The translations under genes and the position numbers were made by a program. Shown piece by piece: positions 18,989 to 28,400 of a DNA stretch of 64,000 nt. Below the pieces are notes generated by a model. The model searched no databases. It was not told the origin of the DNA and saw nothing but the letters and a program-made list of their open reading frames with translations. Each line of letters opens with the position of its first letter. The first letter of the stretch is position 1. The DNA is from Acanthopleuribacter pedis (lineage in GTDB: Bacteria > Acidobacteriota > Holophagae > Acanthopleuribacterales > Acanthopleuribacteraceae): NCBI RefSeq assembly GCF_017377855.1, contig NZ_JAFREP010000043.1:1-64000 (forward strand). The letters are read 5' to 3'.

Positions 18989-21847
18989 ATGAAGATAAAG
19001 GCCTTCTTTCTTGCCGTCCTTTCCTGTTCGCTCCTTTTCGCCCAGACCAATGAAACGGGCTCCATCTCGGGCATCGTCATCGACAGCAACGGCTTACCCC
19101 TCAAAGGGGTTACCGTCAAATGTACGCAGCCCGACGGCTCTTATCCACAAGCCGCATTCACCAACGATATCGGCATGTACCGCATCCTGTTTCTCCAACC
19201 GGGCGAATGGGAACTCACCTTTACCGCGGAAAACAAACCCACCAAAAAAGTAACCGGTGTGTTTGTCAGCGCCACTCAAACCGAAATCGTGGATATGTTG
19301 CTCGAATCGTCCAACGTCAACCAGACGTTAACGGTAACGGCGGCACGCGAACTGATTCAGCGCGCCACCACAGAAACCAACTTTCAGTTGGATATTGAAG
19401 AGATCAAGGCGCTGCCGGTTTCCCGCACAGCCAACGACTTGCTGGCTTTTGTACCGGGCGCCGATACGCGCGGCGTCTTTGGTGGTTCAGGTGATCAGGC
19501 CAACAGCTACACCTTGGACGGTGTTTCGGTGACCTCCACCGGTTTCGGCGGTTCATTTCTGCTGCCAAACGTGAACTGGATCAAAGAATTCCAGGTCAAA
19601 GGTTTGGGCGCCGGTGCCGAATACGGCAACTTCCAAGGCGGCTTGGTCAACATCGTCACCAAGTCCGGCAGCAACACCTTTAGCGGTGACGTGCATGCGA
19701 TTTTCGAAAGCGAATCATGGAATTCAAGCAATTTGGTTCCCGGTCAAACCGGCTCCGAAACCGATACGTTCCAGGAATTTAACGCCGACGTATCCGGTGC
19801 GCTGGTTCGTGACAAGTTGTACTACTTTTTCTCGATTGAGCAACAGCGTCGCGACATCAATGTCGTCAATCTGTTGGCACCCAACTCAGACACGGAGATC
19901 AACTTCTACGACACCCAAATTGAGAGCCAGGAAACCAAGCTTTACAGTAAGTTAACCTGGCAGGTGGGCCAGTTCGATACGGTGAATTTCGTGTTGAGCC
20001 TGGACGATTTGGAAACCGACAACCGCGGTTTCAGCAACCTAACCACCCCTAACGCGGCATTTAACCAAACCTCACCCGCCCTCATTTACAACCTGTCTTG
20101 GAACCACATCTTCGGCAACAGCAACTTCTTGGAACTCAAATTCACCGGTTACGATGCGGAAGACGATCGCGACCCCATCAACGGCGACCGTCCGGCGGCG
20201 ATCGAAATCGGTGGTTCCGGCTTCCGCGGCTTTAACTCGACCTTTCGGGTGAACCGTGAATTGAAAAACAACTCGGTCCGCGGTGTGTACAACGCCTTCT
20301 TTAACGTGGGTTCCAGCACCCACACGTTAAAGATCGGCGCGGAATCCATCGTGGGTAGCTTCCTCAACGAAAGCACCCGTAACGGGGGTTTCACCTGGCG
20401 TCCGCTGCTGGAGGATTTCCAAACCGGCGAGGCGTTCACCAACCGGGTCGAAGATCTCAACACCTGGGTCGCGCTCCTCTCGGAATGGGGCGGCGATACA
20501 CGGCTCGACGCGGAAACCACCACCACGGCACTGTTTATTCAAGACGAGGTTAAGCTCGGTGACCGCTTGGATATCAGCGTCGGTTTGCGCTTTAACAGCT
20601 GGGACGGCGAAATCACGCCGGGTTTCAACGGCGGCGGCGCTTTTGAAACGCTGTCCGATTCTGCGGTGGCACCCCGTTTCGGCCTGACCTACGACCTGTC
20701 CGGCGACAACACCTTGGTCGCCCGCGCCCATTACGGCCGTTACTACCAAGGCATGTTCGCCAGCCAGTACCAACGCACGGCGGGCGCCAACCTGAACCGC
20801 GACAACGTCATTGAGTTTTTCCAATGGATTGGCACGCAATTGCCGGACCTCAACACGGTGATCACCTTGGAGAACCGCGATCAATTCTTCACGCCCTTCG
20901 GCACGCGCGACAATACGCCAACCACCGGCCGCATCGAAAACTACGAGCAGGCCTACACGGATCAGTTGGTGATTGCGCTGGAGAAACAGTTTTTGGAACG
21001 TTGGAAGGTGGGTTTCAACTACATCGACCGCGAAAATAAAAACATCCTGGTGCTGGCGGACAAAAACATCAACAGCAACTACGTGCGTTACGACAACGTG
21101 ACGGTTTCCCAGGTTACGCGGGACCAGAACGATCAAGAAGTCAGCCGCACCACGGTAACCCAACTGCCCAGCCTGTTTGTTCCGGTGGCGGAAGGATTCA
21201 ACCAAGACCTCGTGCTGACCAGCGACAACAATGCCTTCCGCGAAGTGGAGCAAATTCACCTGACCTTGGACGGTTCGGGTGACGGCTGGAGCATGCAGGC
21301 CTCCATCGTGAACAGCGACATCGTGGGTAACTTCTATTCGGTAAGCGGTGAAGAAGAGGTTCAGGGGATTTCCGTCGATCCCTTCGTGAATCCCAACGAG
21401 GCAATCAACGGAACCGGCAACCTGCCTGGTTACAGCGAATGGGAATACAAGCTGCGGTTTATCGCCGAACTGCCGTGGAACTTCCGCGTCAGTGGTTTCT
21501 ACCGCATGCGTTCGGGTGAATACCACGCCCAGGTTTACACGGTAAACCCCGCCAACACCTTCACGGCGGACGGCGTGGACTTGGACGCCTCCCTTATCGG
21601 CGGCCTCACCGGGCAACCGATCCTGCTGGAACAGCGTGGTTCGCAACAGTTGGACAACGTTTCCACCTTGGACTTCCGTTTGGAGTACTTGGTTGATTTG
21701 GGCGGCGGCCGTCTCAGCCTGGCCGCGGACGCCTTCAACCTGTTCAACGAAGACGAAATCACCTTGTTGAACGACAACCTCACCGGCGACTCATTCAGCC
21801 GCCAAGCACCCCGTTCGATTCAATTCAAGGCAACTTACTCTTGGTAA
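18989..21847 (+). CDS. Oar-like TonB-dependent receptor with carboxypeptidase-regulatory domain
   Basis: 952 aa. Signal peptide MKIKAFFLAVLSCSLLFAQ (about 1-19), then a CarboxypepD_reg-like beta-sandwich (GSISGIVIDSNGLPLKGVTV, about 23-105), a plug domain (about 115-235; NSYTLDGVSVTS, GGLVNIVTKSGSNTFSG) and a large beta-barrel ending TYSW. Proteins of this build (Oar of Myxococcus, many in Acidobacteriota) sit in the outer membrane and import or export proteins or polymers with TonB. Monocistronic, with a strong terminator at 21912. The last six codons are duplicated, with synonymous changes only, just beyond the stop (21856-21873). Confidence 0.9.
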   Translation: MKIKAFFLAVLSCSLLFAQTNETGSISGIVIDSNGLPLKGVTVKCTQPDGSYPQAAFTNDIGMYRILFLQPGEWELTFTAENKPTKKVTGVFVSATQTEIVDMLLESSNVNQTLTVTAARELIQRATTETNFQLDIEEIKALPVSRTANDLLAFVPGADTRGVFGGSGDQANSYTLDGVSVTSTGFGGSFLLPNVNWIKEFQVKGLGAGAEYGNFQGGLVNIVTKSGSNTFSGDVHAIFESESWNSSNLVPGQTGSETDTFQEFNADVSGALVRDKLYYFFSIEQQRRDINVVNLLAPNSDTEINFYDTQIESQETKLYSKLTWQVGQFDTVNFVLSLDDLETDNRGFSNLTTPNAAFNQTSPALIYNLSWNHIFGNSNFLELKFTGYDAEDDRDPINGDRPAAIEIGGSGFRGFNSTFRVNRELKNNSVRGVYNAFFNVGSSTHTLKIGAESIVGSFLNESTRNGGFTWRPLLEDFQTGEAFTNRVEDLNTWVALLSEWGGDTRLDAETTTTALFIQDEVKLGDRLDISVGLRFNSWDGEITPGFNGGGAFETLSDSAVAPRFGLTYDLSGDNTLVARAHYGRYYQGMFASQYQRTAGANLNRDNVIEFFQWIGTQLPDLNTVITLENRDQFFTPFGTRDNTPTTGRIENYEQAYTDQLVIALEKQFLERWKVGFNYIDRENKNILVLADKNINSNYVRYDNVTVSQVTRDQNDQEVSRTTVTQLPSLFVPVAEGFNQDLVLTSDNNAFREVEQIHLTLDGSGDGWSMQASIVNSDIVGNFYSVSGEEEVQGISVDPFVNPNEAINGTGNLPGYSEWEYKLRFIAELPWNFRVSGFYRMRSGEYHAQVYTVNPANTFTADGVDLDASLIGGLTGQPILLEQRGSQQLDNVSTLDFRLEYLVDLGGGRLSLAADAFNLFNEDEITLLNDNLTGDSFSRQAPRSIQFKATYSW

Positions 21848-21855
21848 GTTTAGGA

Positions 21856-21873
21856 GCAACCTACTCCTGGTAG
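21856..21873 (+). pseudogene. Duplicated receptor C-terminus remnant
   Basis: gcaacctactcctggtag repeats the final codons of the preceding gene (gcaacttactcttggtaa, 21830-21847). The three differing bases (two T/C changes and the stop base) are all third codon positions, so both encode Ala-Thr-Tyr-Ser-Trp-stop. This looks like the tail of a second paralogous receptor gene left by recombination or deletion. Confidence 0.6.
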
Positions 21874-21911
21874 TGGTTGCTTTTGGTTTATCCATCTCAT
21901 CAGGTTTCACG

Positions 21912-21938
21912 AGGCCGCCGCAAGGCGGCCTTTTTTTA
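21912..21938 (+). terminator. Rho-independent terminator after the Oar-like receptor
   Basis: Hairpin ggccgcc-gcaa-ggcggcc followed by seven T residues. Confidence 0.92.
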
Positions 21939-22499
21939 TGGGCGCACGCCGCGACACGACACTAGATAACAGACCGAACTTGGTGCCAAGCCCGTCTCAA
22001 ATCGGCCGATTTCACCGGGAAATAAGACCGCGGCCAAGGTGAGGCAGGCGGTTTTCACCCCAGGCCGATCTATTTTCACAAAGCGCTTACTATCAATATT
22101 TTGCACCTACTGAAAAGCGTTTTCAGAAGCTGAAACGGGTCCTTTTCAGCTTGATTTTCAGCCCCTGGCCGGGCAGCACTCTTTTAAGATGGCGCTCAGT
22201 TCAACAAGGCCCCACGACACAACACAGGTTGCACACAACACCTGCTTCTCGTTTCACCGTAACGCACCGCGGCATCTCCCAACAAGCGCCGTGCACCCCG
22301 ATCCGGTGAACCCAAACCGGAGGAATAGGGCGACCCCGTGACGGCTTTGGCACCGACCTCGTTCTTGCGAATTTATTGACATATTTTGTCACATCTTCAT
22401 TCGGCCATGGCGACTTCCGCCGCCGATGTGCAACCGGCCCCCCGACCGGTTCACCCCCTTGGTTTTAAACCGTCTGACAAAAGAAGAGGAGAGAACAAG
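21939..22499. other. Upstream region of the synthase cluster
   Basis: About 560 bp between the receptor terminator and the first synthase start. It contains the CTGAAAA dyads at 22110-22152. An in-frame upstream TTG at 22386 could extend the first synthase by 38 aa, but it has no good ribosome-binding site and the added residues are low-complexity. Confidence 0.5.
22110..22152. promoter_or_regulatory. Two inverted repeats of CTGAAAA upstream of the synthase cluster
   Basis: ctgaaaa-gcg-ttttcag (22110-22126) is followed directly by aagctgaaa-cgggtcc-ttttcagctt (22127-22152, one unpaired base), and a fifth half-site ttttcag lies at 22155-22161. The dyad centres are about 21 bp apart, two helical turns. 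They lie about 350 bp before the first synthase gene and are a plausible operator; the regulator is unknown. Confidence 0.55.
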
Positions 22500-25400
22500 A
22501 TGGCTCCGGCACAAAATCCACCCATGGCTCACCGACAAAGCCCTTCGCCTTCGCTGCCACCCATTCTGGCGATGACCCCTTTTGAATGCCCCGATCCCCG
22601 ACTCTACCGCGTCTTACAACAGGCACCGCACGCAACCGCGGTACTCGACTGCGGCCACAACAAAACGACGGCACAAACCGCGCTCGCCACCTGCCGGCCG
22701 ACCGCGGTACGCATCCCAGGTCGCGCACCTTTGGATACGGGCACCGATCTGGCCCCGCAAAGCTTGGTCATTACCGATTTACACCACCCCGAACTGGCCC
22801 CCCTCTGTGAACAACACCGCGTCTTGGTACAGGTCACCAGCTTGTGCGAGGCCAAACGCGCGGCCGAATCCGGCATTGCCGGCCTGATCGCCAAAGGCGC
22901 CGAAAGCGGCGGCTTCATCGGCCGCGAAAGCAGCTACATTTTATTTCAACGCATTTTGCGCGCATCCCTCGGTTTGCCACTGTACGTGCAGGGCGGCATC
23001 GGCCGCCACACGGCGGCCGCGGTGGTCGCGGCGGGCGGGACGGGCGTGGTGCTCGACAGCCAACTCGCGCTGTTCCCCGAACGCGCTAACAGCGAAGCGA
23101 TGTTCCGCCTGTTACAAGGCCTGGACGGCGGCGAAACACGCGTGGTCGATCAGGTTCGCTTCCTGGCCAAACCGGGCACGGCGGGGCACGGCACCCAAGC
23201 AACCACTGCCGACCAACTTTACGCGGCCCTGGGCGCCGAGGATCCCGCCACCGACATCATCATGCTCGGTCAAGACATCGGCTTGGCCAAATGGGCGGCG
23301 AACCGCTACAGCCGCATCGAAGATTATTTGGAAGCGATGGCGACGGCAATCACGGGCCACATCGAACAGGCCCAGGCACTGAAATCCCTGGCGGCAGACG
23401 GCCCGTTGGCGCAACACCACGGAACCCGCTACCCCATTGCCCAGGGCCCGATGACCCGCGTCAGCGACAACGCCGATTTCGCGTTGGCGGTGGCGGAAAA
23501 CGGCGCGCTGCCGTTCCTGGCGCTTTCTTTGATGCGTGAGAAACAGGCGCGCCGCTTGTTGGAGGAAACCAAAACCAAGCTGGGCGAGCGCAGTTGGGGC
23601 GTCGGCATTTTGGGGTTTGCCCCGGCCGAAATCCGCGACTGCCATCTGGCGCTGATCCGCGAATTCCAACCCAAGGTGGTTTTGATCGCGGGCGGGCGCC
23701 CCTCCCAAGCCCGTTCCCTGGAACAGATGGGCATCCAAACCTACCTGCACGTGCCCGCGCCGGGTTTGCTGGACATGTTCTTAAAAGACGGTGCGCGCGG
23801 CTTCGTATTTGAAGGCCGCGAGTGCGGCGGGCACGTCGGCCCGCGCATGAGTTTCCCGCTGTGGGAACAACAGATCGAACGCCTGCTGGCGTTTGAGGAT
23901 TGCGCTGAATTGCGTTTGTTGTTCGCGGGCGGCATCCACGACGCGGAATCGGCGGCGATGGTCGCGGCGATGACGGCCCCCTTGGCGGCACGCGGCGCCA
24001 AAATCGGGGTGCTGATGGGCACGGCCTACATCGGCACCCACGAGGCGGTCACGAGCGGTGCGGTGCTGGGCACCTACCAACAACAGGTTTTGGAACACGC
24101 GCAAACAACCCTGCTGGAAACGGCACCGGGCCACGCCACCCGCTGTTTGGCCACGCCGTTTGTGGACGCCTTCGAAGAAGAGAAACAGCGCCTCAAGGAT
24201 AAAAACCACGACGATCAAGCGATTTGGCAATCGCTGGAACAACTGAACGTCGGCCGATTGCGCATCGCCAGCAAAGGCATCGAACGCCAGGGCGATGAAC
24301 TGGTAAGCGTGGACCACGAACGCCAATTGACCGAAGGCATGTACATGATCGGCCAGGTCGCCCACATGATGAAATCCCGCCAGAGCATGGCCGACTTGCA
24401 CGCCGGCGTGTGTGACGGCGCCGTTTCCTTGCTGGATCGCTGCCAGGCACCCGCGCTGCAAGCCACGCGCAAGCACGAGGACTTGGCGATTGTCGGCATG
24501 GCCTGTGTTTATCCGGGAGCACCGGATTTGGACAGCTATTGGCACAACATCGTTCACAACCAGGATGCGGTGGGAGAAGTCCCGGCGGATCGCTGGCGCG
24601 TGGAAGATTACTACGATCCACAAGGCACGGGCAGCAACGGTAAAACGGGCTGTAAATGGGGCGGTTTCATCGACGAGATTCCCTTTAACCCGCTGGAATA
24701 CGGCATCCCGCCGCAATCCCTGGCGGCGATTGAGCCGACGCAACTGTTGGCGTTGGAAGTAGCCAAACGCGCGCTGGCCGACGCGGGTTACGCGGACAAA
24801 CGCTTTGCACGGGAACGCACCTCGGTCATTTTCGGCGCGGAGTCGGGCACAGACCTGGCGGGCGCCTACGGGTTCCGCAACATTTTTAAACACTACCTGG
24901 GCGAGCTACCGGCGGAACTGGACGCGGCGCTGCCGACCCTGACGGAAGACTCCTTCCCCGGCGTGTTGGCCAACGTGATTTCCGGCCGCATCGCCAACCG
25001 CCTGGACCTGGGCGGTTCCAACTACACGGTCGACGCGGCCTGCGCCAGCTCGCTGGCGGCGGTTGAATTGGCGGCCAAAGAATTGGTGCTGGGCACCAGC
25101 GACATGGTGTTGGCGGGCGGTGCCGACCTGCACAACAGCATCAACGATTATTTAATGTTCTCCAGCGTGCACGCCTTGTCCCGCAAGGGCCGCTGCCGTT
25201 CCTTCGACAGCGAAGCGGACGGCATCGTCTTGGGCGAAGGCGTTGCGGTGGTGGTTTTAAAACGATTGTCGGACGCCCAACGCGACGGCGACCGGGTCTA
25301 CGCGGTACTCAACGGCATCGCGGGCGCCTCGGACGGCAAAAGCCTGGGCCTCACGGCACCCCGCAAGGAAGGCCAGAAACGCACCCTGGAGCGGGCTTAC

Positions 25401-28400
25401 CGCGCGGCCGGTTTACCGGCGGGCAAGGTCGGCTTGGTGGAAGCGCACGGCACGGGCACGGTGGTCGGCGACCGCACGGAAATGCAAACACTGACCGAGG
25501 TCTTCACGGAAGCGGGCGCGTTGCCGGGCGCCTGTACGCTGGGTTCGGTCAAAAGCCAAATCGGTCACACCAAATGTGCGGCAGGTCTGGCGGGCCTGAT
25601 CAAAGTGGCCAAAGCACTGCACCACCGTATTTTGCCACCCACCAACCACGTGGAACGACCCAACCCGATTTACGGCGCGGCGCCAAGCCCGTTCCGCTTG
25701 GAAAGCGAAGCCCGTCCCTGGCAAGGCAAGGACCGCATCGGCGCGGTCAGCGCTTTCGGCTTCGGCGGCACCAATTTCCACGCGGTCCTGAGCGAAGCCC
25801 CAACCGCGGGTGCGGCCTTGGGTTACGAACAATGGTCCCACGAACTCTTCCTGCTGCGCGGCGAGACCCGCCAAGCGGCCCAGGCGCTCGCGGCCAAATT
25901 ACGGCCCTTCGCCACCTTGGATAGCCAGGTAAGCTTGCGTGATTTAAGCCTGACCGCCAACGGCGACGGCAAACAACCCGTGTGGTTCGCTTTCGCGGCC
26001 AAGGACAAAACCGACCTGGACCACAAACTGGGCGCGGTCTGCGACGGTGTTTCGCACCAACAGGTGTACCCATACGCGGGCCAGGTCAACGGCAAAATCG
26101 CCTTCCTGTTTCCCGGCCAAGGCAGCCAGCGGCCGCACATGGTCAACGACCTGCTGGTCGCCTTCCCCGAATGCCAAAGCATCGCGGACCGCGCCGAGGA
26201 TTTGGCGGCGACCTGGTTCCCGGCCAAGGCCTACAAGCCGGAAGACCGCAAGCGACAACAACAAGCGATCACGGACACCCGTGTCGCCCAACCGCTGCTC
26301 GGCCTGGCGGGAATGTTGACCCACCACATTTTGCAGCGCTTCGGCCTGCAACCGGACGCCTGCGCGGGCCATAGCTATGGCGAATTAACGGCACTGTGCG
26401 CGGCGGGTTCCCTCCACCTCGACGACCTGGTTCCCCTTTCGAAAGCCCGTGCCGCGAGCATGCTGGCGGCGGCACCCGGCGATCCCGGCATCATGGCCGC
26501 GGTCAAAGCCCAGGCGGGCGCGGTTGAACCACACATCGCGGACCTCGACATGGTGGTCGCGGCCAACCACAACAGTCCACGCCAAACGGTGATCTCCGGG
26601 CCGACGGTGGCGGTTGAAAAAGCGATGATTCGCTTGGAAGAGGCGGGTTTAAGCTGCAAAAAAATCCCGGTCGCCTGCGCCTTCCACAGCCCGGTCCTGG
26701 CGGCGGCGGAAGCAATGTTTGGCGAACACCTCAACCAAACCGCGTTCGCGGCGCCACGCAAAGCGGTTTACGCCAACCTAACGGCGGAACCCCACGCCCC
26801 GGATGCGGAGGCGATCCGCGAAACGCTGGCACGCCACCTGGTGAGCCCGGTGCTGTTCCAAACCCAAATCGAAAACATGTACCGCGACGGCGTGCGCTGC
26901 TTCGTGGAAGTAGGACCGGGCGGGGTGTTGTCGCAACTGACGCAACGCATCCTGCGCGACCAACCGCACCTCAGCCTAACCACGGAAGGCCAAGGCCTCT
27001 CGCGCCTGCTCGACACGCTGGCACAACTGGCGGCGCAGGGCCACGCGGTTGACCCGGGCGCGATCTTACGCGAACGCGGTGCTACAGCAATCGACCTGGA
27101 CGCGGCGGTCCCCCGTCTGCACGCGGCGACCTGGATGGTCAACGGCCAAATCGCCCGTCCCCTCAAAGGCAAGCAACCGCCCCATGCGCTCAAGCTGCTG
27201 GACGCGCCGCTGCAACTGGGCATGGCGACGCCCCAAGCGCCAATGCCGACGGCGGTTGAGCGCGACCAAGCCGTCTTAACCTACCTGCAGGGCGTTCGCG
27301 AAATGGTTCAAGCCGGTCGCCAGGTGATGTCGCAGTATCTCGGCGCAAACATGCCGCCCATGCCAAGTGTCGCCCACGACACAGCCTTCATCGCCCCGCT
27401 CGATCCGATCACCATGGGCCCCGCGGCGCAACCCAGCCTGTTACCGGTCGGCCCGACCATCGCCGATGCGGTGGAACTGGCTGAAGCAACCGCGGCCCCG
27501 GTCAAACGCGACGTCCCCAAAACGCTGCTCGCGATTGTGGCCGACCGCACCGGTTACCCGGAGGACATGCTCGACCTGGACCTCGATCTGGAGGCCGATC
27601 TCTCGATTGACTCGATCAAACGCATCGAAATCATCGGCGAGTTGGCGGAACAGCTGGGTCTCCACGACAGTCTGGCGGAAGGCGACAACGACGCGATGAT
27701 GGAAACCTTGGCGGCGCAAAAAACGCTGCGCGCGATGTTGGCCTGGCTGGAAGAGGTCTTGCCGGAAGCAGAAGAGCCGGCCCCCGCGACGCAAGCGGAA
27801 ACGGCACCGCAACAAAACATGCAGCAACTGTTGCTCGAAATCGTCAGTGAACGCACGGGTTACCCGGAAGACGTGTTGGAACTGGACCTCGACCTGGAAG
27901 CCGACCTCTCGATTGATTCCATCAAACGTTTGGAGATCGTCGGTGAGTTGGCTGAGAAAGCGGGATTCTCCACGGTCGGCGAGGACCAGGACGCGCTGGT
28001 GGAATCGCTGGCGGCAATGAAAACCCTGCGCGCCATCGTCACCTGGCTGGAACAAGGCCGCGAAACCAAAACCGAGGCGACCAAAACCCAGGTGGTTGAA
28101 GAAACGGCGCCGATGCCGAGCCTCTCGGAAGTGTCGCGGTTCATTCTCACTCTGGACCAAGCACCCCAGGTCGTCAAAGGCGATTTCCTGCTCAAGGACA
28201 AACACTTCTTGATCACAGACGACACGCTGGGCCTCGCCCCGCTGCTGGCGGTCCGCCTGCAAAACCACGACGCCCGCGTCCGCATCATTAATTTAAATGA
28301 CGCGGCGGGTGCCGAATTCGGCAAAGTCGACGGCCTGATCCACCTGGGGGGTCTGGCACCGCGGGCGGACGTGGCCGATGTCAAAACCTTTTTTACCATG

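Noticed and set aside
20327..21646. 439-codon frame opposite the Oar-like receptor
   Set aside because: Antisense shadow of a clear receptor gene; no domain, no ribosome-binding site.
22386..22499. Upstream TTG extension of the first synthase
   Set aside because: No good ribosome-binding site; the ATG at 22500 has AGAGGAGAG at correct spacing.
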